64,000 nt of DNA from Micromonosporaceae bacterium (GTDB taxonomy: Bacteria > Actinomycetota > Actinomycetes > Mycobacteriales > Micromonosporaceae): positions 1 to 64,000 of the forward strand of contig WHTQ01000002.1 in NCBI GenBank assembly GCA_009377645.1, read 5' to 3'. Each line of letters begins with the position of its first letter. Positions within the stretch are counted from its first letter, which is position 1. Made by a program: the position numbers and the translations under genes. The notes under the pieces are model-generated. The model searched no databases and had not been told where the DNA came from. It saw only the letters and a program-made list of their open reading frames with translations. Shown here in pieces: positions 16,203-25,224 of the stretch.

Positions 16203-19200
16203 TCAGCCGCTGACCGGATCGGACGGTGGCGAGTCGCCGACCGGGTTGGTGGCCACGATGACGTAGTCCGCGCCCACCGGGCCCGGCGACGGGTCGGTCC
16301 AGTCGGTGCTGGTCACGCCCGTGGCCACGACCGATCCGTCTCGCGACACCGTGTACGAGGCCGCGAGCCGGCTGCCCGACCACCGCAGCGTCAGCTGGTC
16401 GCCGTCCCGCTCGGCAGCCACCGAGGTGACCGCCTCCGGAGCGGCCGGGGCGGCCGCGCCGTCGCCGCACTCCGGGGTGTCTGGCAGCGTCCAGACCGGC
16501 GAGAACCGCACCTCGTCCGGGATGCTGGCCGACGGGTAGACCACGAACCGGTCGACCAGCGCACCGTCCTCACGGGACTTGACCAGCAGCGTGTGGAAGC
16601 CGGGCTCGAGGTCGAACCCGATCGCGGACTGCCGGTAGAACCAGTCCCCGACGCTGAGGTTGACGGTCGCCGGGGTGCTGTCGTCCATCGAGACGAAGAC
16701 GCTGTCGTTCGAGCCGGACTCGCCGAACCCGAGCACCACCACGAAGTACCGGCCGGCTTCGGCGACCTCGAGGTCGTAGCGCCCCCACAGGTCCGGGTTG
16801 TTCTTGAACTCGGACCCGCGCGGGACCGTGGCCACCCGGCCACCGAACCGGTCCAGCCGGTCGACCAGCTGGTACTCGCCGCTGCGCCCGCTGTACCGCT
16901 CGGCCTCCACGACCGCGCCGTCCGGGCCGACGGGGTGCACCAGCGAGCAGCCCGGCACCGCGGTGACCGCCCGGGACGGTTCGCTGTCCCCGGCGTCGTT
17001 GGCCGCCACCACCCGGTAGGTGTACCCGGTGCCGTCGACGACTCCAGTGTCGGTCCAGGTCAGGTCGGTGACGCCGTCGGCCACCACCGCCAGCGACTCA
17101 TCGGTCAACCCGCCCCGCAGGATCCGGTACGAGTCGGCCCGCGCCGCCTCGGTCCAGGCCAGCGTTACCGACCCGGCATCCCGCTCGGCGGACAGCCCTT
17201 GTGGAGTGTCCGGCGGAGTGTTCAACGGGGTCGCCAGCACCTCGGCCGACAGGTCACCGGTCCCGACCTGGTTGGTGGCCCGCACCGCGTACCGGTACGC
17301 CAGTCCGTTGGTCACCGAGGTGTCCGCCCAGCCGGTTTCGGTCACTCCGGTCGCCACCGGCTGGAGGTTGTCGTCGCCGACCGCCCGCAGCACCTCGTAC
17401 GTCGCCGCGTCGCGCACCGGCAGCCAGGACAGCTCGACCAGCCGGTTCGAGGCCCCGGCGATCAGACCCTCCGGCGCGGCCGGTAGCTGGGCACCGGCGG
17501 TCGCCCGCACCGCCTCGGACGGCGAGCTTCTCCCCACCTCGTTGACCGCCACCACGCGGTACGGGTAGGTCCGGCCGTCGACCACGTCACCATCCTCGTA
17601 GGAGGGTACGCTCACCTGCGCGATCTGCTTGCCCCGCCGCAGGACGCGGTACCCGGTGGCGGTGTCGGTCGGCTCCCAGGACAGCGCGACGGCGCCGGCG
17701 TAACCGGTCGCGGTCAGCCCGGTGGGCCGGGCCGGGGCCGCGGCCGGCGCGCCGTACGAGAGCACCAGCTCGCCGCCGGCTGCCAGCGTCACCACCACCA
17801 TGCCGTCCCGCAGCTGCGCCGGCACCGGCGCACCGTCCAGTGTCACCTCGAGCAGCGGTCGGCCGGGCGAGGCCGCCAGCGTAAGCTCGACCTCGCCTTC
17901 GAGCGCCGCGACCTCGACCACCTGCCGCGCCGGGTCCGCCACCTCGGCGGCCAGCGTCACTGGTGCCGACGCCGACCCGAGCTGGGTTCCCTGCCAGGCG
18001 GCGGAGACGCCGTCGTGGACCGCCCAGCCGGCCAGCCCGCCACCGGTGGTGCGCACCCAGCCGAGCCCGGCCTCGACGGCCAGGCCACCCGCCGCGGCGC
18101 TCTCACCCGACCGCGGCGCCACCACTGTGTCGACGTAGCCGTCGTGGGAGACCCGGGCGGCCAGCACGCCGGCGTCGCCGAGGTCCTCCAGCCGCGGTCC
18201 GGTGCCGTCGACGGCCGAGGGCACCAGCACCGACAGCTGCTGCGCCGAGGTGCCGTGCTGGGTCACCCGCAACCCGGTCGTCTGCTCGACGTCGGTGGAC
18301 GGGTCCGGGTAGCCCTCGAACCCGGTGTCCTCGCCGGTCCCGTACGGGTTGAACTGGTCGGTCACCAGGCTGGTCCCGGCCGAGGCCGGCAGGGTGAGCG
18401 CGTGCAGCTGCGCGGCCCCGCCCCAGGGTCCGGGCGAGGTGGTCCAGCTGCGCCGGTTGGCCACACCGGACAGTTCGCCGCGCACGTGCCAGTAGCCGTC
18501 CCAGGTCTTCGCCGTTTCGGCGGCCATCCGGTCCAGCACGACGAAGTAGTCGGAGCCGGGGAAGGCGACCGCGCGGGTGTGCGAGGCTGCCTGGTCGTTC
18601 CAGTAGGCAGCCGACTTCTCGGCGAATCCGAACCCGCCGGACAGGAACCCCCGGGTCGGCTGCGGGTCACCCACGGCGGCGCCGTCGGCGGTCACCACGT
18701 TGTGGTGCTCCGGACCCTTCCACTCGTCCCGGCCGCCGAACCGCAGCGGCCCGTACCCGTTGTCCCGGGCCAGGATCGCGTCCTCGCCGTCGACGAGCAG
18801 CTGCAGGCCGTCCGCGTGGTCGTGGTTGTTGCTCATCGCCACGCCGGTGAAGTAGCCCCAGCGGGTTCCCGGCTCGCCCATCCGCCAGTCGCTGCGGAAG
18901 ATGGTGTCGCCGCCCCGCGGCCCGGCGTTCAGGTCGATAGTTCCCCGGTGGTCGTCCGGGGCCACCTCGGCGATCGTGGAGTCGTAGAGCGCGATCTCCT
19001 CCGGCCAGCCGTAGAACTGGTCCCGGGCCCCGGTCCAGTCGTCCGGGTAGCGGGCGGCATTCAGGTCACTGGCGAAGAACTGCCACTGGAACAGCTCGCC
19101 GAGGGTGCCGGTGTCGCTGAGCCCGGTCGGGGTCTCGGCGTACGCCGAGGCGACGGTGTTCAGCCAGGTCACCTTGTACCAGGCGTCGTCCAGCGGCGGC

Positions 19201-20138
19201 GTCAGGCCGCGCGGGTTGACGGTTTGCAGCTGCCACTCGAACGCCGGCTGCAGCGCCGGGAACAGGTCGACACCGGAGACGTTGCGATACTGCCACAGGA
19301 ACGGCGTGCTGTTGATGATCGTGAAGATCCAGTAGTAGCCGGCGCCGTCCCGGTGGATGCCGTCCTTAGTGAACATGTAGCGGAACACCCGGTTCAGGTT
19401 GGCCAGGCCACGGTCGAGGTACGCCGGCGCGTTCGGGTCGGCCGAGAACGCCAGCGCCCACGAGCCGAGCGCGGCGCCGGCCTTCGAGCGGTGGTTGTGG
19501 CTACGCACGCCGGGGTTGTTGGCGAGATAGTCGTCGAGCCAGTCCGCGCCGCGCTTGACCGCCGCCCGGATCGCCGCGTCCTGCTCGGCCGACAGGTCGG
19601 CGGCGACCCAGTCGTACGCGAGCGCGTAATTCGTCATCTGCAGCGCGACGTACTGGTCGGTCGGGACGATCGTGTCGTACGCCGCCGCCAGGTTCGCCAC
19701 CGCGGCATCCAGGTAGCGCTCCTCCCTGGTGATCAGCCAGGCGAACGCGGTCGCCTTGGCGGCCTTGGTCTTCACGTCGTCGGACGGATCCACGGTGCCG
19801 GCGGCCACCGCCGCGTCGGCGTCGGCGATCAGCCGGCTCCACGCCATTGCGTAGTGGCCATGCGGGTCGGGAGCGGCGCCGCCGATCCGGGCCCGGAGAG
19901 TGTCCACACCGGCGGCGTCGGTGTAGAGGCTAGGGTGGACCTCCGCGTCCGGGAGCACTCCCTCGGTCGGGATGGTGATGCCTTCCCACGACTCCTCGTC
20001 CGGGTCACTGCCGACCGACTCCCCGGGCACCAGCGGCGGGCTCTCCGCCTGTGCCGGCACCGGCGCCGCCAGCAGGGTGGCCAGCAGGACCAGCACCCCG
20101 GCGGCCCCGACGGCTGATTTCGTCCAATGTAGCTTCAC
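16203..20138 (-). CDS. secreted heparinase II/III-family polysaccharide lyase with fibronectin type III repeats
   Basis: Signal peptide; alpha-toroid region HNHRSKAGAALGSWALAF.., SNNHDHADGLQLLVDGEDAILARDNGYG; repeated FN3-like PPAAPARPTGLTATGYAGAVALSWEPTDTATGYRVLR.. modules. Confidence 0.8.
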   Translation of the reverse strand: MKLHWTKSAVGAAGVLVLLATLLAAPVPAQAESPPLVPGESVGSDPDEESWEGITIPTEGVLPDAEVHPSLYTDAAGVDTLRARIGGAAPDPHGHYAMAWSRLIADADAAVAAGTVDPSDDVKTKAAKATAFAWLITREERYLDAAVANLAAAYDTIVPTDQYVALQMTNYALAYDWVAADLSAEQDAAIRAAVKRGADWLDDYLANNPGVRSHNHRSKAGAALGSWALAFSADPNAPAYLDRGLANLNRVFRYMFTKDGIHRDGAGYYWIFTIINSTPFLWQYRNVSGVDLFPALQPAFEWQLQTVNPRGLTPPLDDAWYKVTWLNTVASAYAETPTGLSDTGTLGELFQWQFFASDLNAARYPDDWTGARDQFYGWPEEIALYDSTIAEVAPDDHRGTIDLNAGPRGGDTIFRSDWRMGEPGTRWGYFTGVAMSNNHDHADGLQLLVDGEDAILARDNGYGPLRFGGRDEWKGPEHHNVVTADGAAVGDPQPTRGFLSGGFGFAEKSAAYWNDQAASHTRAVAFPGSDYFVVLDRMAAETAKTWDGYWHVRGELSGVANRRSWTTSPGPWGGAAQLHALTLPASAGTSLVTDQFNPYGTGEDTGFEGYPDPSTDVEQTTGLRVTQHGTSAQQLSVLVPSAVDGTGPRLEDLGDAGVLAARVSHDGYVDTVVAPRSGESAAAGGLAVEAGLGWVRTTGGGLAGWAVHDGVSAAWQGTQLGSASAPVTLAAEVADPARQVVEVAALEGEVELTLAASPGRPLLEVTLDGAPVPAQLRDGMVVVTLAAGGELVLSYGAPAAAPARPTGLTATGYAGAVALSWEPTDTATGYRVLRRGKQIAQVSVPSYEDGDVVDGRTYPYRVVAVNEVGRSSPSEAVRATAGAQLPAAPEGLIAGASNRLVELSWLPVRDAATYEVLRAVGDDNLQPVATGVTETGWADTSVTNGLAYRYAVRATNQVGTGDLSAEVLATPLNTPPDTPQGLSAERDAGSVTLAWTEAARADSYRILRGGLTDESLAVVADGVTDLTWTDTGVVDGTGYTYRVVAANDAGDSEPSRAVTAVPGCSLVHPVGPDGAVVEAERYSGRSGEYQLVDRLDRFGGRVATVPRGSEFKNNPDLWGRYDLEVAEAGRYFVVVLGFGESGSNDSVFVSMDDSTPATVNLSVGDWFYRQSAIGFDLEPGFHTLLVKSREDGALVDRFVVYPSASIPDEVRFSPVWTLPDTPECGDGAAAPAAPEAVTSVAAERDGDQLTLRWSGSRLAASYTVSRDGSVVATGVTSTDWTDPSPGPVGADYVIVATNPVGDSPPSDPVSG

Positions 20139-20153
20139 GACTGCACACTCCGT

Positions 20154-20768
20154 TCAAAGTCGAGCACGGCCGGCGGTCACGAGACCCAGCCAGACCGGCA
20201 GAGAGATACCGAAGAACGGCACGATGGTGGGCAGCACCGCACAGGTCAGCCCGAACCCGGCCACGACCACCAGCAGCACCAGCGAACCCAGTGGCCGGGC
20301 CACCGCCAGCCCGGCCGCGGCGCGCAGCCACTCGCCCATCGACGCGTCCCGGTCGAACGCGGCGGCCGCCGGCAGCATCAGCACCACCAGTGCCACCGCC
20401 GCCGCGACCGGGATCGTCGCCATCCCGAACAGGAACGCCACCGGCGTGTCCTGGCTGCCGAGGAACAGCAGATTGGTGGCGAGCACCACGACCACCAGCG
20501 TCGCCAGCACGCTGGCCGGCAGGCTCCGGCGCCAGGTCGCGGCGAACTCGCGGAAGGTGCCGGTGAACGCCCGGTGGTCGTCCCCGGCGAGCCAGCCGTG
20601 CAGCGCCCGGCCGGCGGCCACCCACGCCACTAGCCAGGTCACCACCGGCAGCGCCAGCAGGAAGCCGGCCACGCCGGCCAGCGCCAAGTTCGCCGGGTAC
20701 GCGAGCACCGCCAGCGTCCGCTCCTCCCAACGCCGCCGCGGCCGGCTCGGTGTCGCGCTCATCGTCAC
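20154..20768 (-). CDS. multi-TM membrane protein, possibly YesL/DUF624-like
   Basis: 204 aa with about five TM segments inside a polysaccharide lyase operon. Confidence 0.5.
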   Translation of the reverse strand: MTMSATPSRPRRRWEERTLAVLAYPANLALAGVAGFLLALPVVTWLVAWVAAGRALHGWLAGDDHRAFTGTFREFAATWRRSLPASVLATLVVVVLATNLLFLGSQDTPVAFLFGMATIPVAAAVALVVLMLPAAAAFDRDASMGEWLRAAAGLAVARPLGSLVLLVVVAGFGLTCAVLPTIVPFFGISLPVWLGLVTAGRARL

Positions 20769-22747
20769 CCGACCCCCGGCTGGGACCGGGCGGCGAAGCC
20801 CTCACCGGTGATGTCCGCGCCGGCGCCGAGCGCGGCGGTCGGGTCCCCACCGGCCAGGTCCAGCGCGACGGTCTCGCGTACCCCGGCTCGGTCCACATCG
20901 ACCACCACCGCCGGGCCGGCTGCCCGCACCGTCACCGTCGACGGCGCCCGGTCGTGCCAGGCCAGCGGCTCGCACACGGTGACGATCCGGACCGTCCGGA
21001 CCGGCCCGGTGGTCCGCCGGAGGGTGTGCTGGACCTTCTCGATGACCAGGCTGGGCGTACTCGAGGTCGGGTTCGCCGCCACCGGAGTGGCCACCACCTC
21101 GTCGGCCGTGCCGGCCGGCTCGAGCGGCGTGACCCGCAGCCGCCCGGACCCGGCCGCCGCCTCCCACCGGCCGTCGGCTTGCGGCTCGGCCGGGTGGTCG
21201 GTCTGCAGCAGCCAGGTCCACCGGCGCGGCAGCCCGGCGGCTAGGTCGTCGACCAGCACCAGGGTCCCCCGCGGCGACATCACCAGGTGCCGGTCGAGCC
21301 GCTGCACGCCGAGCGCCGGGTCGTACATCGCCGCCGCCTCGCTGACCCCGTGCACCCATCCCTGGCCGAGGGTGGAGGTCCGGATCCGGGCCACGTGCTC
21401 CCGGCTCAGGCCTTTGTAGACGTGGTAGCGGTCCTCGCCCGCGAACCCCTGACCGTCCACCAGCACGCTGTTGTGGTGGGCCGTCCGCTTCCGGTTGGAG
21501 TAGCCCTCATCGACGGCGAGGTAGGTTCCGTGCCCGAGCAGCACGAAGCTGCCGGCGTCGGGGTGGTGGTGTCCGGCGTTGAGCGTCGTCCAGCCCCGCT
21601 CGTAGGCGATCCGGTGCGCGGCCTGCCAGGCCTTGTGGCCGCCGCCCGGCGCGGCCTTGAACGACACCAGGCAGGCGCCGGCCGACCACGAGGTGCGCCC
21701 GGTGACCAGCCCGAGGTCCGGGAACACCCGGGCCAGCGGGAGCGACTCCGGGCCGTGCGCCGGCACCGATGGGTCGTACCAGAGCAGCTCCTGGTACGCC
21801 TCCGGGCGTACGCCCGGCTTCACCCCGCTCTCGTACGCCTCCCGCCAGAAGAACTCGTCGGCGACCTTGCCGGCCAGCCACTGCGCCTGCGGGATCCGGT
21901 ACTCGGCGGCTAGCTTGTAGTACAGCGCCACGCTGTGGCCGCTGCGCCGGTCGTGGCAGTCGCCGTGGTCGACGATCCGCTGCAGGTCCGGAGCGGCCTG
22001 GTACAGCCGGTACCAGAAGGTCTTCCGCAGGTACGGGCTGTCGGGGAACCAGTCGATCCCCTCGGCCGCCCGCAGCACGTCGAGGTAGGTCACGATCCAC
22101 GGCACGCCGTAGCGCCAGTAGACGACACCCTCGCAGTTGGACCCATCCTCGGGCAGCATCGCCAGGACGGTGGCGAAGTTCTCCTTCGCGCGCTCGCTCC
22201 ACGCCCGGGCGCTCGGGTGCTCGCCGGCCAGCACGTACCCGGCCGTCGCCAGGCCCGCGTAGCAGATCCAGTTGTGGTTCTGCCAGTAGGACGAGGACCA
22301 CCACCGGCCCTCGGAGGCCACCGCGAACTCGTAGAGCCGGGTGCCCTGCCGGATCAGCTTGTCGCGCAGCGCGCTGCGCTCGCCGTCCGGCAGCGCGTCC
22401 CCCGCCCACGCGTACGCCAGCGACAGCCCGTGGCACAGCCAGCCGGCGTCCAGGTCGTGGTCGGGCAGGTTGGCCTTGCCCCAGTGTGGGAACGACACCG
22501 GCGGCGCCAGCCAGCGGCGCAGCTGTTCGGCGTACTGCCGCTGGCCGGTCAGCCGGTACGCCAGCGCCAGGTTCGCCGCGGCCGGTCCGAAGTAGGTGAT
22601 GCTCGCCGTCGGGTGCTCGGCCGGCAGCGCCACCGCCCGGTAACGCTCGCATTCGTCGAGCAGCCGTCGGAACTGGCCGGCGCGCACGTCGCGGACCTCC
22701 CGGGCCAGCTGCTCCAGCCGGCCGGTCAGCAACAACCGATCGGTCAT
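20765..22747 (-). CDS. heparinase II/III-family protein
   Basis: YWQNHNWICYAGLATAGYVL.., TLNAGHHHPDAGSFVLLGHGTYLAVDEGYSNRKRTAHHNSVLVDGQGF. Confidence 0.82.
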   Translation of the reverse strand: MTDRLLLTGRLEQLAREVRDVRAGQFRRLLDECERYRAVALPAEHPTASITYFGPAAANLALAYRLTGQRQYAEQLRRWLAPPVSFPHWGKANLPDHDLDAGWLCHGLSLAYAWAGDALPDGERSALRDKLIRQGTRLYEFAVASEGRWWSSSYWQNHNWICYAGLATAGYVLAGEHPSARAWSERAKENFATVLAMLPEDGSNCEGVVYWRYGVPWIVTYLDVLRAAEGIDWFPDSPYLRKTFWYRLYQAAPDLQRIVDHGDCHDRRSGHSVALYYKLAAEYRIPQAQWLAGKVADEFFWREAYESGVKPGVRPEAYQELLWYDPSVPAHGPESLPLARVFPDLGLVTGRTSWSAGACLVSFKAAPGGGHKAWQAAHRIAYERGWTTLNAGHHHPDAGSFVLLGHGTYLAVDEGYSNRKRTAHHNSVLVDGQGFAGEDRYHVYKGLSREHVARIRTSTLGQGWVHGVSEAAAMYDPALGVQRLDRHLVMSPRGTLVLVDDLAAGLPRRWTWLLQTDHPAEPQADGRWEAAAGSGRLRVTPLEPAGTADEVVATPVAANPTSSTPSLVIEKVQHTLRRTTGPVRTVRIVTVCEPLAWHDRAPSTVTVRAAGPAVVVDVDRAGVRETVALDLAGGDPTAALGAGADITGEGFAARSQPGVG

Positions 22748-25224
22748 CGGTCGGTCCGCAGCCCCGGCCGCAGCGCCTCGGTGCCCCGCTCCTTGGAGTA
22801 CGAGTCGAGGTTGCCGTTCTGGCCGACCGGGTCCAGGATGATCAGGGTCACCACCCCGTCGGCCTGGGCGCGCACGTACTCGGTGACATCGACCTGGATC
22901 CGCTCTACCTGGTCCAGCGGGCCTGCCATGGTGAACGTGCCGATGCCGGCGGCGTCGGCCGGTTCGCGCGCCGGTGCGGTGTTCCAGGTCAGGTCGTCCT
23001 CGGTCCAGGTGTCGTCGTCGACCTCCAGCACCTGGTAGTCGTAGGACGCGCCGTCCGGGTTGCTGGCGGTGAGCTTGGCGCTGACCTCCAGGGTGGCGCT
23101 CTCGACCCCGGCCGGATCGTCGACCTCGAACCGGTAGTAGGCGATCCGCTGGATGCTGCCGCTGGCGTTGCGCTTCCACTTCAGCAGCGTGGCGTCCCCG
23201 AACGTCGCGTCCGGCGAGCCGTTGTCGATCATGCTGTCGTCGGTCGGGGCCAGCAGGTCGCCGGCCGGCGGGTCCCCACCGCCGCCGTCGCCGGGCGGCG
23301 GCGGTGCGACGTCGAGCCGGATGTCCTCGTCGTTGCTGCGGATCGTGTTGCCGGTCATGGTCACCGACTCGCCCGCCTCCAGCAGCACCCCGCCGGTGTT
23401 GTTGATGATCGTGTTACCGGTGATGGTGACCTCGGTGGGCACCCCGGAACCGACCCCGCCGGCACCACCGTCGCCCGGATCGACGCCGAGGTGGATCCCC
23501 CAGAACCCGTCGCCCCGGTTGGCCGACACCACGTTGTTCCGGACCACCGTGCCGGGTGCGTTGAGGACCTGGATCCCCCGGCCCCGGGCAGGCCCGGCCA
23601 GGCCGATGATGGTGTTCCGCTCGATCAGCGTGTCGGGCGTACCCATGTGGACCTTGATGCCCTCCCGGGCGGCGCGCACGATCTGGTTGCGGTGGATCCA
23701 GTTCCCGGGCCCGGAGGCGTCGTGGTTGGAGGGGGCCGACCCGCCGGTGTTCCCGAGCGCGATCGCCGCCGCCCGCATCCGGTCGAACTGGTTGCCCCGC
23801 ACCTCGTTTCGGTACTCGTCCTCGCCGTGCAGGTCGACCGCGTCGAGCGCGATCTCGCTGAACTGGTTGCCGGCCACCAGGTTGTTGTGGGTAACGAACT
23901 GCAGCACCACCCCGTGCCGCAGGTACGGGCCCTCGAACGTGCTGTCCCGGACCACGTTGTGCCGGGAGTCGTCCGGGAAACCCAGCCGGTCGACCTTGGC
24001 GATCCCCTGGATGCTGACGCCGTAGCCGCGGCCGCCCCCGCCCACGCTGGTGGCGTCCCGGAAAAGGCACTCCGAGACGACGACGTCCCGGCTGGACGCC
24101 ACCCGGATCCCCATCCGCTCGAACCGCTCCACCGTCACCCGCTCGATGTAGATCCGCTGCGAGGGTCGGGTCACCGCGTCGGAGAGGAAGATGCCGTACT
24201 GCGGCCCGCCGCCGGCGTCCGCGTTGGTGTCGTCGCTGAACGGTCCGTCGAAGGTGGACGTGACGGTCAGGTCGGAGATCACCAGGTCGGTGACGCCGAA
24301 CCCCCGCACCACCTTGCCGTTGCCGTCGGCCTCGGTGAACGAGGAGCGCACGATCGTGTCGTCCTGGCCGGCTCCGCGCAGGTTGACGCCGCTGCGCAGG
24401 GCGATCTGCGAGGAGGCGTCGGACGGCACGCCGCTGTGCAGGTTGTAGGTCCCGGCCGGCAGGAAGACCTCGTCACCCGGCTCGGCGGCGTCGATCGCGG
24501 CGTTGATCGCCGATGTGTCGTCGTGCGGGCTGTCAGCCGGGTCGGCGCCGAAGCCGGTGACGTCCAGCCGGTCCCCGGTGACCTGGTTGCGCGGCGGCAG
24601 CGGGTGCGGAGAGCCGTCCGGTTCGGTCAGGCCGGGCGCGGTGAACGGCTCGGCGTCCGGGTCGGGCTCGGGAATGTTGTCGGCGAACGAATGCACGACC
24701 GGCCCGTCCGGGTTGGGTGGGTAGAGCCGGACCTCGGTGAGGCTGTTCCAGCCGCTGTTGGTGTTGCCGAAGCCGAGGTAGCGCAGGTAGCGGCCGGCCA
24801 CGCCGATCGGGGCAGGTGCGGCGTCGAACTCGACCGGTTCCAGGTCCAGCGCGGTGCCGCTGCTGGCGCCGCCGGTCAGCACCGGCCGCCAGGTCTGGCC
24901 GTCGTCCGAGACCTGCAGGTCGAAGAAGGACTGGCGCACGCCTCCCTGGTGCCAGGCGATTCCGGCGTACCCGATCTGGGTCACCGCGCCCAGGTCGTAC
25001 CGGATCCACTGTGGGTTGTCTTGGTCTACGGTCTGTGCCGACCATCGGGTGGACAGCAGCCCGTCGAGCGTCCCTTCCGGAAGGTTCCCGTCGCTGCCGG
25101 AGGCGCGCACCTCCACCACCGGCAGCGGGTCGGGAGGATCGGGCGGGGTTTCCTGGGCGGCGGCCGCGCTGGCCATGCTCAGCACCAGCGCCGCCCCACC
25201 GGTCAGGGCAAGGGTTCGCTTCAT
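22744..25224 (-). CDS. secreted right-handed beta-helix protein with N-terminal F5/8C-like module and C-terminal DNRLRE-like domain
   Basis: Signal peptide MKRTLALTGGAALVLSMASAAAA; discoidin-like WSAQTVDQDNPQWIRYDLGAVTQIGYAGI; repeats such as HNVVRDSTFEGP..NLVAGNQFSEIALDAVDLHGEDEYRNEVRGNQF; C-terminal APTDDSMIDNGSPDATFGDATLLKWKR. Confidence 0.8.
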   Translation of the reverse strand: MKRTLALTGGAALVLSMASAAAAQETPPDPPDPLPVVEVRASGSDGNLPEGTLDGLLSTRWSAQTVDQDNPQWIRYDLGAVTQIGYAGIAWHQGGVRQSFFDLQVSDDGQTWRPVLTGGASSGTALDLEPVEFDAAPAPIGVAGRYLRYLGFGNTNSGWNSLTEVRLYPPNPDGPVVHSFADNIPEPDPDAEPFTAPGLTEPDGSPHPLPPRNQVTGDRLDVTGFGADPADSPHDDTSAINAAIDAAEPGDEVFLPAGTYNLHSGVPSDASSQIALRSGVNLRGAGQDDTIVRSSFTEADGNGKVVRGFGVTDLVISDLTVTSTFDGPFSDDTNADAGGGPQYGIFLSDAVTRPSQRIYIERVTVERFERMGIRVASSRDVVVSECLFRDATSVGGGGRGYGVSIQGIAKVDRLGFPDDSRHNVVRDSTFEGPYLRHGVVLQFVTHNNLVAGNQFSEIALDAVDLHGEDEYRNEVRGNQFDRMRAAAIALGNTGGSAPSNHDASGPGNWIHRNQIVRAAREGIKVHMGTPDTLIERNTIIGLAGPARGRGIQVLNAPGTVVRNNVVSANRGDGFWGIHLGVDPGDGGAGGVGSGVPTEVTITGNTIINNTGGVLLEAGESVTMTGNTIRSNDEDIRLDVAPPPPGDGGGGDPPAGDLLAPTDDSMIDNGSPDATFGDATLLKWKRNASGSIQRIAYYRFEVDDPAGVESATLEVSAKLTASNPDGASYDYQVLEVDDDTWTEDDLTWNTAPAREPADAAGIGTFTMAGPLDQVERIQVDVTEYVRAQADGVVTLIILDPVGQNGNLDSYSKERGTEALRPGLRTDR

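Noticed and set aside
14953-16470. 5' extension of the DEAD-box helicase ORF (984-aa ORF 13516..16470)
   Set aside because: The extension overlaps well-supported plus-strand genes (118-aa protein, MerR); the helicase starts naturally at ATG 14952.
17963-20117. Long plus-strand ORFs opposite the heparinase gene (e.g. 18015..20117, 700 aa)
   Set aside because: Antisense shadow ORFs typical of >70% GC coding DNA; low-complexity Arg/Gly/Pro/Val composition, no recognisable domains.
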